Of a DNA stretch of 6,243 nt, positions 1 to 6,243 are shown piece by piece (position 1 is the first letter of the stretch; each line of letters starts with the position of its first letter). The stretch comes from Frankiaceae bacterium (lineage in GTDB: Bacteria > Actinomycetota > Actinomycetes > JAFAQI01). Below the pieces are notes generated by a model. It saw only the letters and a program-made list of their open reading frames with translations. It made no database searches and was not told where the DNA came from. The position numbers and the translations under genes are program-made. Location: positions 1-6,243 of the forward strand of contig JAVEEE010000215.1 in assembly GCA_030840615.1 (NCBI GenBank), read 5' to 3'.

Positions 1-756
1 CAGGTTGCTGGTCCCGACGAAGCCCGCGACGAACTCCGACGCCGGATGTTCGTAGACCTCGGCGGGCGCCCCGACCTGCACGATGCGGCCGTCGTGGAAG
101 ACGGCCACCCGGTCGCTCATCGTGAGCGCCTCGTCCTGGTCGTGGGTCACGAAGAGAAACGTGATGCCGACTTCCCGTTGGAGCGCCTTGAGCTCGAGCT
201 GCATCTCCTCGCGCAGCTTGCGGTCGAGCGCGCCCAGGGGCTCGTCCAGCAACAGCACGCGAGGTTGGTTGACGAGGGCACGGGCCAGCGCGACGCGTTG
301 CCGCTGGCCGCCGGAGAGCTGGGCCGGCTTGCGGTCCGCATAGCCCTCGAGGCGCACCGTGCTCAGCGCGGTGTCCACGCGATAGCGGCGCTCGGCCTTT
401 CCCACGCGCTTCACCATCAAGCCGTAGCCGACGTTCTGCCCGACCGTCATGTGTGGGAACAACGCGTAGTCCTGGAAGACGGTGTTGGTCTCCCGGTCGA
501 AGGGCGCCACCCGCGTGACGTCCCGGCCGGCCAGCCAGACCTGGCCGGCTGTCGGCTGCTCGAAGCCGGCGATCATCCGCAGGCACGTCGTCTTGCCCGA
601 GCCGGACGGCCCGAGCAGTGCAAAGAACTCCCCCGAACGCACCTCGAGTGTGATGTCGTCGACGGCGACCACGTCGCCGAACCGCTTGGTCACGCCGACC
701 AGGCGCACGTCGCCCGCCACGTTCGCGCCCGGTTGCTCCTGCAGTGCGCCGGTCAT
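1..756 (-). CDS. Second ABC transporter ATP-binding protein (PotA family), C-terminus cut by window edge
   Basis: The frame is open from the ATG at 754-756 to the left edge, giving 252 residues starting [10 protein letters not shown] and ending FVGTSNL. It is a full nucleotide-binding domain: Walker [10 protein letters not shown] (49-57), Q-loop Gln95 in [10 protein letters not shown], signature LSGGQRQ (147-153), Walker B VLLLDEP (167-173) and H-loop His205 in [10 protein letters not shown]. The C-terminal TOBE-type region lies outside the window. All catalytic motifs are intact, so this is not a decayed copy. Over 210 residues that align without gaps with the upstream ATPase, I count about 135 identities (64 percent), so the two are paralogues. 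The ATG overlaps the oxidoreductase stop (ATGA, 753-756). It may serve a second permease set further downstream or act as an alternative ATPase for the same permeases; the window cannot decide. Confidence 0.93.
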   Translation of the reverse strand, partial: MTGALQEQPGANVAGDVRLVGVTKRFGDVVAVDDITLEVRSGEFFALLGPSGSGKTTCLRMIAGFEQPTAGQVWLAGRDVTRVAPFDRETNTVFQDYALFPHMTVGQNVGYGLMVKRVGKAERRYRVDTALSTVRLEGYADRKPAQLSGGQRQRVALARALVNQPRVLLLDEPLGALDRKLREEMQLELKALQREVGITFLFVTHDQDEALTMSDRVAVFHDGRIVQVGAPAEVYEHPASEFVAGFVGTSNL

Positions 757-1967
757 CGCGGATCTCGCTCCTCGACGTGCCACGGTGCACCGTAGTCAAG
801 CAGGAGCTCGAGAAACGGTACGGCGTCGAAGGCCTCCGGGCCCAGCACGCCCGCGCCCTTCCAGGCGCCGCCTTCGAGAAGCTCCAAGGCGATCACCGGG
901 TTGACCGCCGTCTGCCAGACCACGGCCTGTGCCCCCCAGTCACGCATGCACTCCTCGTTGTCTGCGACCTGGTAGAGGTAGACCTCGCGCCGTTGCCCGT
1001 CGCGACCCGTGCCCCGCACCCAGGTGCCGGCGCATGTTCGCCCCCGCATCCGGTCGCCGAGCGTCGCCGGGTCGGGAAGGCATGCGGCGACGACGTCGCG
1101 AGGTGACACCCGAGCGCCGCCCACATCGACGCGTTCGGTCGAGTCCAGACCGAGCAGGTGCAACGTCCGCAGGACTTCGATGAAGTCCGAGCCGAGTCCG
1201 TACTTGAACGTGACCCGGCCGGCGTCGAGCCAGCGCGGCATCAGGAGCACCTCTTCGTGCTCGACGTTCACGCACTCGATCGGCCCGATCCCCTCGGGGA
1301 AGTCGAACACCTCCGGCTCGCTGAACGGCGCTGTGGTGAACCACCCCCGGTCACGTTCGAAGACGACAGGCGGATTGAGGCACTCCTCGATCGTCGTCCA
1401 GATCGAGAACGTCGGCGCGAACGCGTAGCCGTCGACGACGAGATCGGCGCCGTCGCGCACACCGATCTCATCGATCGAGCTGAACAGGTGATCCGCGGCG
1501 TAGCGGGCGAACACATCGGAGAGGCCCGGTTCGACACCGATGCCGGGCAGGGCCAGCAGCTCAGCCTGTTCCCACGCGTCGGCCAGGGCGAACTGCTCGT
1601 CGCCGAGCTTGACGCCCGGCTGCGTGTGCGGCTCGCTGGGGTGGGGGCGGGACAGCGACATCGCCATGTCGAGATACGTCGCGCGCGAGCCAAGGGCCGC
1701 GCGGAAGATCGGCAGGACGAACCGTGGATCGCAGGCGTTCAGGACCGCGTCCGCACGGAAGTCGGTGAGCAGTTGCGACAGGCCGGTTTCGTCTGATGCG
1801 TCGACCTGGCCGGCCGAAAAGCCCGCGTCCGCATGTGCGGCGACCGCCCGCTTCGCTCGCTGAAGGTCGAAATCCGCCACCAGCACTGCGTCGAGGAAGC
1901 CCCGCCGGGCCGCGATCGTCGCCACGGCGCTGCCGACGCCGCCGGCGCCGATCACGGCAAGCCTCAT
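753..1967 (-). CDS. Saccharopine dehydrogenase-family NAD(P)-dependent oxidoreductase (lysine dehydrogenase-like)
   Basis: A 404-residue soluble protein. It opens with a Rossmann dinucleotide site, VIGAGGVGS (5-13). An acidic residue at the end of the second strand (VLVADFD, Asp32) suggests preference for NAD over NADP. Further family segments are LNACDPRF (76-83), [17 protein letters not shown] (141-157) and a C-terminal domain with [20 protein letters not shown] (351-370) followed by [11 protein letters not shown] (371-381). The family includes saccharopine reductase, lysine 6-dehydrogenase, carboxynorspermidine dehydrogenase and bacterial homospermidine synthase. The size (about 400) fits the lysine-dehydrogenase and carboxynorspermidine types. 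The central [12 protein letters not shown] segment looked more lysine-dehydrogenase-like than carboxynorspermidine-like from memory. The true substrate is unknown. The start overlaps the permease stop and the end overlaps the next ATPase start (ATGA at both), so it belongs to the transport operon. It probably acts on the imported compound or a product of it. Confidence 0.85.
   Translation of the reverse strand: MRLAVIGAGGVGSAVATIAARRGFLDAVLVADFDLQRAKRAVAAHADAGFSAGQVDASDETGLSQLLTDFRADAVLNACDPRFVLPIFRAALGSRATYLDMAMSLSRPHPSEPHTQPGVKLGDEQFALADAWEQAELLALPGIGVEPGLSDVFARYAADHLFSSIDEIGVRDGADLVVDGYAFAPTFSIWTTIEECLNPPVVFERDRGWFTTAPFSEPEVFDFPEGIGPIECVNVEHEEVLLMPRWLDAGRVTFKYGLGSDFIEVLRTLHLLGLDSTERVDVGGARVSPRDVVAACLPDPATLGDRMRGRTCAGTWVRGTGRDGQRREVYLYQVADNEECMRDWGAQAVVWQTAVNPVIALELLEGGAWKGAGVLGPEAFDAVPFLELLLDYGAPWHVEERDPR
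768..773 (-). promoter_or_regulatory. Shine-Dalgarno site of the second ATPase gene
   Basis: GAGGAG on the minus strand lies 11 bases before the ATG at 756, within the last codons of the oxidoreductase gene. The spacing is slightly long but supports this start, together with the ATGA overlap. Confidence 0.55.
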
Positions 1968-2761
1968 CGCGCACCGACCTCGCGGCCGCCCCTGGTCTGG
2001 CGATTGCTGAAGGCGGTCACGACGGCGAACCCCACGCCGACCACGAAGATGAGGGTGCCCATCACGTTCACCTGGGGCGGGACCCCGATGCGTGAGGCGC
2101 CATAGACCCACAGTGGGAAGGTGGACGTCTGACCGGCGTTGAAGCTCGTCGTGACGAAGTCGTCGATCGACAGCGCAAACGACAGCAGCCCACCCGCGAG
2201 CACGGCAGGCATGATCAGTGGCAAGGTCACCTTGCGAAAGGTGACGAGCGGCGTCGCACCGAGATCGAGCGCCGCCTCCTCCAGCGACCGGTCGAGCCCG
2301 ACCACCCGAGCCTGCACGGTGATCGCGACGAACGGGATGCAGAACATCACGTGTGCCACGAGGATCGTGACGTAGCCGCGCGGCACGCCGAGTGAGATGA
2401 AGAGCGAGAGCAACGATGCACCGAGGACGATCTCCGGCGTCGCGATCTGGGCGAAGAGCATGAGGTCCAGTCCGGCCTTGCCGCGGAAGCGGTAGCGACC
2501 GATCGCCAGCCCCAGTGTCGTGCCGAGGACCACCGACAGGATGGTCGCGAAGACGGCGATCGTCAGCGAGTTCACCAGCGCGTCCGTCAGCCCGCCGATG
2601 TCGAACAGGTGCCGGTACCAGCTGAGCGTGAAGCCCTGCCAGGTGAAGTTGTACCTGCCCTTCGTGTCGTTGAAGCCGAACAGGATCATGACGAAGATCG
2701 GCAGGCACAGGTAGGCGATGACGAGGCCGGTGTAGGCACCCAGCAGCCGACCGCGCTTCAC
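1964..2761 (-). CDS. potC: ABC transporter permease, PotC/YdcV-like
   Basis: A 265-residue membrane protein, the second half of the channel. It begins MKRGRLLGAYTGLVIAYLCL, with hydrophobic segments near residues 9-30, 61-88, 99-125, 128-150, 180-200 and 234-252. The EAA coupling loop is EEAALDLGATPLVTFRKVTL (161-180), followed by PLIMP. LSIDDFVTTSF (198-208) is typical of PotC/PotI/YdcV proteins. The start is the GTG at 2759-2761, which overlaps the first permease's stop (GTGA). The reading frame stays open far upstream, but that part overlaps the first permease and does not look like real protein, so the longer version was rejected. The stop overlaps the ATG of the oxidoreductase gene (ATGA, 1964-1967). 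Length is normal for the family. The partner is almost certainly the PotB-like protein just upstream. Confidence 0.93.
   Translation of the reverse strand: MKRGRLLGAYTGLVIAYLCLPIFVMILFGFNDTKGRYNFTWQGFTLSWYRHLFDIGGLTDALVNSLTIAVFATILSVVLGTTLGLAIGRYRFRGKAGLDLMLFAQIATPEIVLGASLLSLFISLGVPRGYVTILVAHVMFCIPFVAITVQARVVGLDRSLEEAALDLGATPLVTFRKVTLPLIMPAVLAGGLLSFALSIDDFVTTSFNAGQTSTFPLWVYGASRIGVPPQVNVMGTLIFVVGVGFAVVTAFSNRQTRGGREVGAR
1977..1981 (-). promoter_or_regulatory. Shine-Dalgarno site of the oxidoreductase gene
   Basis: GAGGT on the minus strand lies 9 bases before the ATG at 1967, inside the last codons of the PotC-like gene. It supports the 404-residue start over the much longer open frame that continues upstream. 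Confidence 0.6.
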
Positions 2762-3624
2762 CGGGCCGCCGCCGTCTGCATGACGTCCTCGGTCCCGAGG
2801 GCCCGGGCGTAGGCGAAGATGCCGAGCAGCAGCGCGCCCATCAGCGTGAAGGACAACGCCGACGCCGCCGGATAGTCGTTGTTGGTGAGATAGAGCGTCT
2901 GGACGATGTTGCCGATCATCGTCGTGTGGGTTCCACCGAGAATCGTGGCATTCACGTAGTCCGAGGCGACGGGCACGAACGTGATGAGCACGCCCGCGAA
3001 CACCCCGGGCAGTGACAGCGGCAGCACCACGCGGCGAAACGCCGCGAACCGACCGGCGTAAAGGTCGTGTGCCGCCTCCACCAGCCGGTGGTCGATGCGC
3101 TCGAGTGATACGTAGAGCGGCAGGACCATGAACGGGAGGAAGTTGTAGGTCAACCCGCAGATGACCGCGAACGACGTCGCCAGCACGTGGAAGTCCTGCG
3201 GGAGCAGGTGCAGGTCCTTCAGCGGACCCATGACGATGCCGTTGTCGGCGAGGATGAACTGCCACGAAAGCGTGCGGATCACGAAGGACACGAAGAACGG
3301 CAACAGGATCAGGAAGAGGAACGTCGACTTGTGCCGGCCGGCACGGAAGGCGATCCAGTAGGCCATCGGGTAGGAGATGAGCAGCGCGAGCGACGTGACG
3401 ATGACGGCGTAGATGATCGAACGGACGAACTGGACGTGGTAGCCGCTGAGAACGTCGCTGTAGGTGCTCCAGTGGAACGTCTGCTGATAGCCGTTGAGCG
3501 TGTCACCGGTCTGCAGCGACAGCGACAGCATGAAGAACATCGGGACGACGAAGAAGATAGCCAGCCACATGCCGCCTGGCAGTGCGAGCCAGTACGGCGC
3601 CAACCGTGACCGCAGAGACCTCAT
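2758..3624 (-). CDS. potB: ABC transporter permease, PotB/YdcU-like
   Basis: A 288-residue integral membrane protein forming half of the importer channel. About six hydrophobic segments are visible, near residues 12-34, 66-93, 101-121, 147-172, 200-220 and 255-276. The cytoplasmic coupling (EAA) loop reads EAAHDLYAGRFAAFRRVVLP (183-202), followed by LSLPG; it would dock on the ATPase. Length and topology match the PotB/PotH/YdcU group of the binding-protein-dependent permease superfamily. The only in-frame start after the upstream stop is the ATG at 3622-3624, which lacks a clear Shine-Dalgarno site, so translation may depend on ribosomes leaving the binding-protein gene. The stop overlaps the GTG of the second permease by 4 bases (GTGA, 2758-2761), which favours equal production of the two subunits. 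Permease identity is near certain; the substrate is inferred from context. Confidence 0.94.
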   Translation of the reverse strand: MRSLRSRLAPYWLALPGGMWLAIFFVVPMFFMLSLSLQTGDTLNGYQQTFHWSTYSDVLSGYHVQFVRSIIYAVIVTSLALLISYPMAYWIAFRAGRHKSTFLFLILLPFFVSFVIRTLSWQFILADNGIVMGPLKDLHLLPQDFHVLATSFAVICGLTYNFLPFMVLPLYVSLERIDHRLVEAAHDLYAGRFAAFRRVVLPLSLPGVFAGVLITFVPVASDYVNATILGGTHTTMIGNIVQTLYLTNNDYPAASALSFTLMGALLLGIFAYARALGTEDVMQTAAAR

Positions 3625-3648
3625 CGGGGCAGGCTCATCGGAGCAGGG
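3625..3648 (-). other. Short intergenic gap between binding-protein and permease genes
   Basis: This 24-base spacer is the longest gap in the window. It contains a weak GCTC-CGAT-GAGC hairpin (4-bp stem, 4-base loop) and no convincing Shine-Dalgarno site. It also holds an ATG (minus strand, 3635-3637) that opens a five-codon frame closing on the A of the permease start codon region. The binding-protein stop is in frame with the permease ATG, with no other start codon between them. The gap is too short for a promoter and the hairpin is too weak for a terminator. Confidence 0.5.
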
Positions 3649-4920
3649 TCAGCCCTGGTAGATCGGCTCGAAGATGGAGTTCCACTGCTTCTCCTCGCTC
3701 GCCGTCAGGACCCGATAGTCGTGGATCTTCGAGGTCATCGCGTCGGTGGGGAAGATCAGCGGGCTCTTGGCGAGCTCGTTCAGATAGATGCGGTCCTTAC
3801 CCTTCGTGTCGGCCGCTTGCTGCTCGATGACGGCCTTGCAGTCCGGCACCGGGGTGATGTAGTTGACCCACTCGGTGAGCATCGCCGCGTGCTCGGGGTC
3901 GTAATAGAAGTCGATGAGCTTCAGCGCGTCGACCGGCGCTGACGAATGCACCGGGATGCACATGTTGTCCGTCCAGATCAGCCCGCCCTCGTCCGGCACG
4001 ACGAACTGCAGGTCGAGCCCGGGGTCGGACAGGTTGGCCTGGAAGATGTCGCCCGACCACGCCATGGAGATCCAGATGTCGCCCTTGGACAGCGGGCCGA
4101 TGTAGTCCTGCTCGTAGTACTTGCGGACGAGCCGGCGCTGCTTCTTGAGGACGTCGGCGGCCTTGTTCCAGTCGTCCGGCGTGGAGTCTTCGGGCGTCAC
4201 ACCGTTTCCGAGGATGGCGAGGTTCGGCAGGTCGGCGTTGTCGGCGAACATGCCGATCTTTCCCTTGTACTTCGGGTTGAGCAGATCCTCGAAGCTGCTG
4301 ATCGGCTCCTTGACGTACTTGGGGTTCCAGCCGATCCCGGTGATGCCCGACTGCCACGGCGCCGTGTACTTGTTGCCGGGGTCGTAGGTCGGGTCTTTGA
4401 TCGCCGGGCCGGCGTGCTTGTTGAAGTTGGGCAGCTGTGTGTGGTCCAGCGGAATCAGCCAGTTGGCAGCCTTCATCTTGTCGAGGTAGACGCCGTTGGT
4501 GATGACGATCAGGTCGTAGCCGGTGGCCTGTCCCGCCGCGAGCTCCGGCTCGATCTTTCCGTAGAAGGAGGGGATCTCCTGGACGTCCTCTTTGTAGGTG
4601 ACCTTGATCCCGCTCTGCTTCTCGAACAGGTCGAGCGACGGGTGCGTGCCGTGCGCCTTGTCCATGTAGAGCGGCCAGTTGGCGAAGACGAGGCTCCCCT
4701 TCACCTTCTTGCCGTCCCAGAACGACGTCGCCGTCTTCTTCGCCTTGCCGCCGGAGACGCCACACGCCGCGAGTGCGCTCGATGCGACCATCGCACCGCC
4801 GCCCATGCCGGCCAGGCGAAGGACGTCGCGACGAGACAGGCGCCGCTCGGTGAGACCGCGCAGCCAGGCCGGGTCGACCAGAGCGGCAGACGGGGTGTCA
4901 CGGGGGTCAAGGCGATCCAT
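3649..4920 (-). CDS. potD: Substrate-binding Tat lipoprotein of a spermidine/putrescine-type ABC importer (PotD/PotF/YdcS-like)
   Basis: A 423-residue extracytoplasmic solute-binding protein that would capture the ligand and deliver it to the two permeases. The N-terminus has a twin-arginine motif (SRRDVLRL, about 29-36), a short hydrophobic stretch and a lipobox LAAC with Cys53. It is therefore probably exported folded by Tat and lipid-anchored. The mature part is PotD-like: LVFANWPLY (Trp82, Tyr85), GYDLIVI (134-140), LNPKYKGKIGMF (214-225), MAWSGD (286-291) and EGGLIWTDN (311-319, with Trp316 and Asp318), matching the aromatic and aspartate positions of polyamine pockets. The remembered PotD acidic residues Glu36, Asp168 and Glu171 appear here as Leu84, Asn228 and Leu231, so ligand identity is open. 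The N-terminus runs about 28 residues before the twin arginines, long but usual for actinobacterial Tat substrates. The ATG has a strong ribosome site. The permease gene follows after 24 bases. Confidence 0.94.
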   Translation of the reverse strand: MDRLDPRDTPSAALVDPAWLRGLTERRLSRRDVLRLAGMGGGAMVASSALAACGVSGGKAKKTATSFWDGKKVKGSLVFANWPLYMDKAHGTHPSLDLFEKQSGIKVTYKEDVQEIPSFYGKIEPELAAGQATGYDLIVITNGVYLDKMKAANWLIPLDHTQLPNFNKHAGPAIKDPTYDPGNKYTAPWQSGITGIGWNPKYVKEPISSFEDLLNPKYKGKIGMFADNADLPNLAILGNGVTPEDSTPDDWNKAADVLKKQRRLVRKYYEQDYIGPLSKGDIWISMAWSGDIFQANLSDPGLDLQFVVPDEGGLIWTDNMCIPVHSSAPVDALKLIDFYYDPEHAAMLTEWVNYITPVPDCKAVIEQQAADTKGKDRIYLNELAKSPLIFPTDAMTSKIHDYRVLTASEEKQWNSIFEPIYQG

Positions 4921-4924
4921 GAAA

Positions 4925-4931
4925 TCTCCTC
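4925..4931 (-). promoter_or_regulatory. Strong Shine-Dalgarno site of the substrate-binding protein gene
   Basis: Read on the minus strand, the sequence is TGAGGAGATTTCATG. A GAGGAG core overlaps the upstream ATPase's TGA stop and lies 5 bases before the ATG at 4920. It is the best ribosome binding site in the window and fixes the start of the binding-protein gene. Confidence 0.8.
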
Positions 4932-6135
4932 AGCTGGCGGCGGCAGTGTCGGGCGATCGTGAGTCGTGCGAGGCAGACGCGAACACGTAACTGTGCTCGG
5001 GAAGCCAGCTCAGCCAGACGATGTCGCCCGGTCGTGCGGCTGCCGTCGGTGAGGACGCGTTCTGCTGGAACACGACCAGCTCGCTCTCGTCACCGCGGCT
5101 CACGGTGTAGGTGGTGGACGTGCCCAGGTAGGTGACATCCGTGACGGTTCCCCGGACGGCCGAACGCTCCCCAGCGGGAACCTCGCCCCCGGCGTGGATC
5201 ACGACCTTCTCGGGACGGACGGTCAGTTCGACCTGCTGACCCGCTCGCAGCCCCGTCGCCGGCACCAGCACCTGTTCACCATCCGCGGGCACGACGACGG
5301 CCCGAGCACCGACGATCCGGTCGACAACACCTTGCAGGACGTTCGACGTGCCGATGAATCCGGCGACGAACTTCGTCGCCGGCTGCTCGTAGATCTCGTG
5401 CGGAGTGCCGAGCTGTTCCACCAGGCCCTCGTTCATGACGATGAGCCGGTCCGACAGCGTCAGCGCCTCGTTCTGATCGTGGGTCACGAAGATGAACGTG
5501 ATGCCGACCTCGCGCTGGATCCGCTTGAGCTCGACCTGCATGGTCTGACGGAGCTTGAGGTCCAATGCCGCGAGTGGCTCGTCCAGCAGCAGGGCGCGTG
5601 GTTGGTTGACCAGCGCGCGGGCCAGCGCAACGCGCTGCTGCTGCCCGCCGCTCAGCTCGGCTGGGCGGCGGCGCTCCTTGCCCTCGAGCCGGACGATCTC
5701 CAGCATCTGCTGGACCTTCCAGGCGATCTCCGACTTGCCGAGCTTCTTGCGCTGCAGGCCGAAGGCGATGTTGTCGTAGACGCTCAGGTGCGGAAACAGC
5801 GCATAGCTCTGGAACACCATGTTGACGTCGCGTCGGTAGGGCGGCACGCCGACCATGTCGTCGCCGTACAGCAGGATCCGTCCGCGTGTCGGCTCCTCGA
5901 AGCCGGCGATCATGCGCAGCGTCGTGGTCTTGCCGCACCCTGATGGGCCCAGGAGCGAGAAGAACTCGCCCGGTCGGATCGCGACGTCGACTTGCCTGAC
6001 CGCCTGCACGCTGTCGGCCCCGCCGCCAAAGTCCTTGGCGACGTCGACCAGCTCGATCGCCGCGACGTCCTGCGCCGACGAGTCGGCTGCGACGGCGCCG
6101 TCTGCCACGCTCACCCCGCCTTCCGTGACCGTCAT
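4930..6135 (-). CDS. potA: Polyamine-type ABC transporter ATP-binding protein (PotA family)
   Basis: A complete 401-residue ATPase that should power the importer encoded just downstream, on the cytoplasmic face of the membrane. Visible motifs in order: Walker A GPSGCGKTT (about 63-71), Q-loop Gln109 in VFQSYALFPH, ABC signature LSGGQQQ (161-167), Walker B ALLLDEP (181-187), D-loop to Asp192 and H-loop His219 in FVTHDQNEAL. Residues from about 265 to the end form a C-terminal region of the TOBE type (with LTVRPEK), typical of the PotA/MalK/CysA group. Length is normal for the family. The ATG start overlaps the aldehyde dehydrogenase stop (ATGA). The first 25 or so residues are a low-complexity Ala/Val/Asp-rich extension. 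An in-frame GTG at codon 8 (6112-6114), preceded by GGAAGG, is an alternative start. Nine bases separate it from the binding-protein gene. Polyamine specificity is inferred from the neighbours, not from the ATPase itself. Confidence 0.94.
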   Translation of the reverse strand: MTVTEGGVSVADGAVAADSSAQDVAAIELVDVAKDFGGGADSVQAVRQVDVAIRPGEFFSLLGPSGCGKTTTLRMIAGFEEPTRGRILLYGDDMVGVPPYRRDVNMVFQSYALFPHLSVYDNIAFGLQRKKLGKSEIAWKVQQMLEIVRLEGKERRRPAELSGGQQQRVALARALVNQPRALLLDEPLAALDLKLRQTMQVELKRIQREVGITFIFVTHDQNEALTLSDRLIVMNEGLVEQLGTPHEIYEQPATKFVAGFIGTSNVLQGVVDRIVGARAVVVPADGEQVLVPATGLRAGQQVELTVRPEKVVIHAGGEVPAGERSAVRGTVTDVTYLGTSTTYTVSRGDESELVVFQQNASSPTAAARPGDIVWLSWLPEHSYVFASASHDSRSPDTAAAS

Positions 6136-6243
6136 CCGCCGATGTAGCTCATCACGTGCTTGATGCGGGTGTAGTCCTCGAGCCCGTACATCGACAAGTC
6201 CTTGCCGTAGCCGGAGTGCTTGAAGCCGCCGTGCGGCATCTCG
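6132..6243 (-). CDS. patD: Aldehyde dehydrogenase, C-terminal end (gamma-aminobutyraldehyde dehydrogenase-like), partial
   Basis: Only the last 36 residues and the stop are in the window; the rest of the gene lies beyond the right edge. The visible tail contains EMPHGGFKHSGYGKD, followed by YGLEDYTR and KHVM. This is the conserved C-terminal segment of NAD(P)-dependent aldehyde dehydrogenases and is closest, from memory, to E. coli PatD (YdcW). PatD oxidises 4-aminobutyraldehyde to GABA in putrescine breakdown. The catalytic Cys and Glu and the Rossmann region are not visible, so substrate assignment rests on the tail and on context. The TGA stop shares bases with the ATG of the downstream ABC ATPase gene (ATGA, 6132-6135), so the two are probably translationally coupled. 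Family membership is very likely; the aminobutyraldehyde assignment is probable. A betaine-aldehyde or other omega-amino-aldehyde dehydrogenase remains possible. Confidence 0.85.
   Translation of the reverse strand, partial: EMPHGGFKHSGYGKDLSMYGLEDYTRIKHVMSYIGG

Noticed and set aside
46..795. Two plus-strand open frames of equal length (249 codons), 46-795 and 5194-5943, with similar translations
   Set aside because: Their resemblance comes from being antisense to the two paralogous ATPase genes in the same relative frame. This is not evidence for an antisense protein family.
753..2708. A 651-residue minus-strand open frame that could be read as a longer oxidoreductase
   Set aside because: The part upstream of 1967 overlaps the PotC-like gene in another frame and reads as Arg/His/Pro-rich shadow sequence. 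The conserved Rossmann motif starts right after the ATG at 1967, which has a ribosome site and an ATGA overlap.
1964..3265. A 433-residue minus-strand open frame that could be read as a longer second permease
   Set aside because: The upstream 168 codons overlap the PotB-like gene and lack membrane character. The GTG at 2761 gives normal family length and a GTGA overlap.
3629..3648. Hairpin in the spacer after the binding-protein gene as a terminator or transcript-stabilising element
   Set aside because: The stem is only 4 base pairs with no following T-run, so it is too weak to call; it is mentioned only within the spacer entry.
3946..4962. A 338-codon plus-strand open frame opposite the binding-protein gene
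   Set aside because: It is the complement of a strongly conserved gene in GC-rich DNA. The translation is Val/Arg/Asp-rich with no recognisable domain.
560..5913. Direct repeats between the two ends, such as a 17-base exact match at 560-576 and 5897-5913
   Set aside because: These fall in the same conserved ATPase codons (the Ile-Ala-Gly-Phe-Glu region after Walker A) and reflect paralogy, not mobile-element or recombination repeats.

Overview
This is a GC-rich window (mid-60s percent G+C by eye) that is coding throughout, with every gene on the minus strand. The base composition, GTG start use, tight gene packing and a binding protein with a twin-arginine lipoprotein signal suggest an actinobacterium, perhaps a soil lineage. 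No marker gene is present to fix the taxonomy.

In transcription order (right to left) the genes are: the last 36 codons of an aldehyde dehydrogenase resembling gamma-aminobutyraldehyde dehydrogenase (6132-6243); a complete PotA-type ABC ATPase (4930-6135); a PotD-type substrate-binding Tat lipoprotein (3649-4920); a PotB-type permease (2758-3624); a PotC-type permease (1964-2761); a saccharopine/lysine-dehydrogenase-family oxidoreductase (753-1967); and the first 252 codons of a second PotA-type ATPase (1-756), cut by the window edge. Junctions are 4-base start/stop overlaps (ATGA or GTGA) at four of six places. The other two gaps are 9 and 24 bases. There is no room for an internal promoter or a strong terminator, so this looks like part of one long operon with its promoter beyond the right edge.

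The layout resembles the E. coli ydcSTUV-patD locus: an importer of putrescine-like compounds beside the dehydrogenase that oxidises 4-aminobutyraldehyde to GABA. The simple reading is import of a polyamine or related amino compound (binding protein, two permeases, ATPase) coupled to its catabolism. Two things go beyond that model. A saccharopine-dehydrogenase-family enzyme is translationally coupled inside the operon, and a second, clearly paralogous ATPase follows it, hinting at a second transport module further left. The binding protein keeps the aromatic residues of PotD-like pockets but seems to lack several acidic ones, so the substrate may not be classical spermidine or putrescine.

No RNA genes, mobile elements, CRISPR arrays or origins were seen. 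No gene-free stretch is longer than 24 bases.
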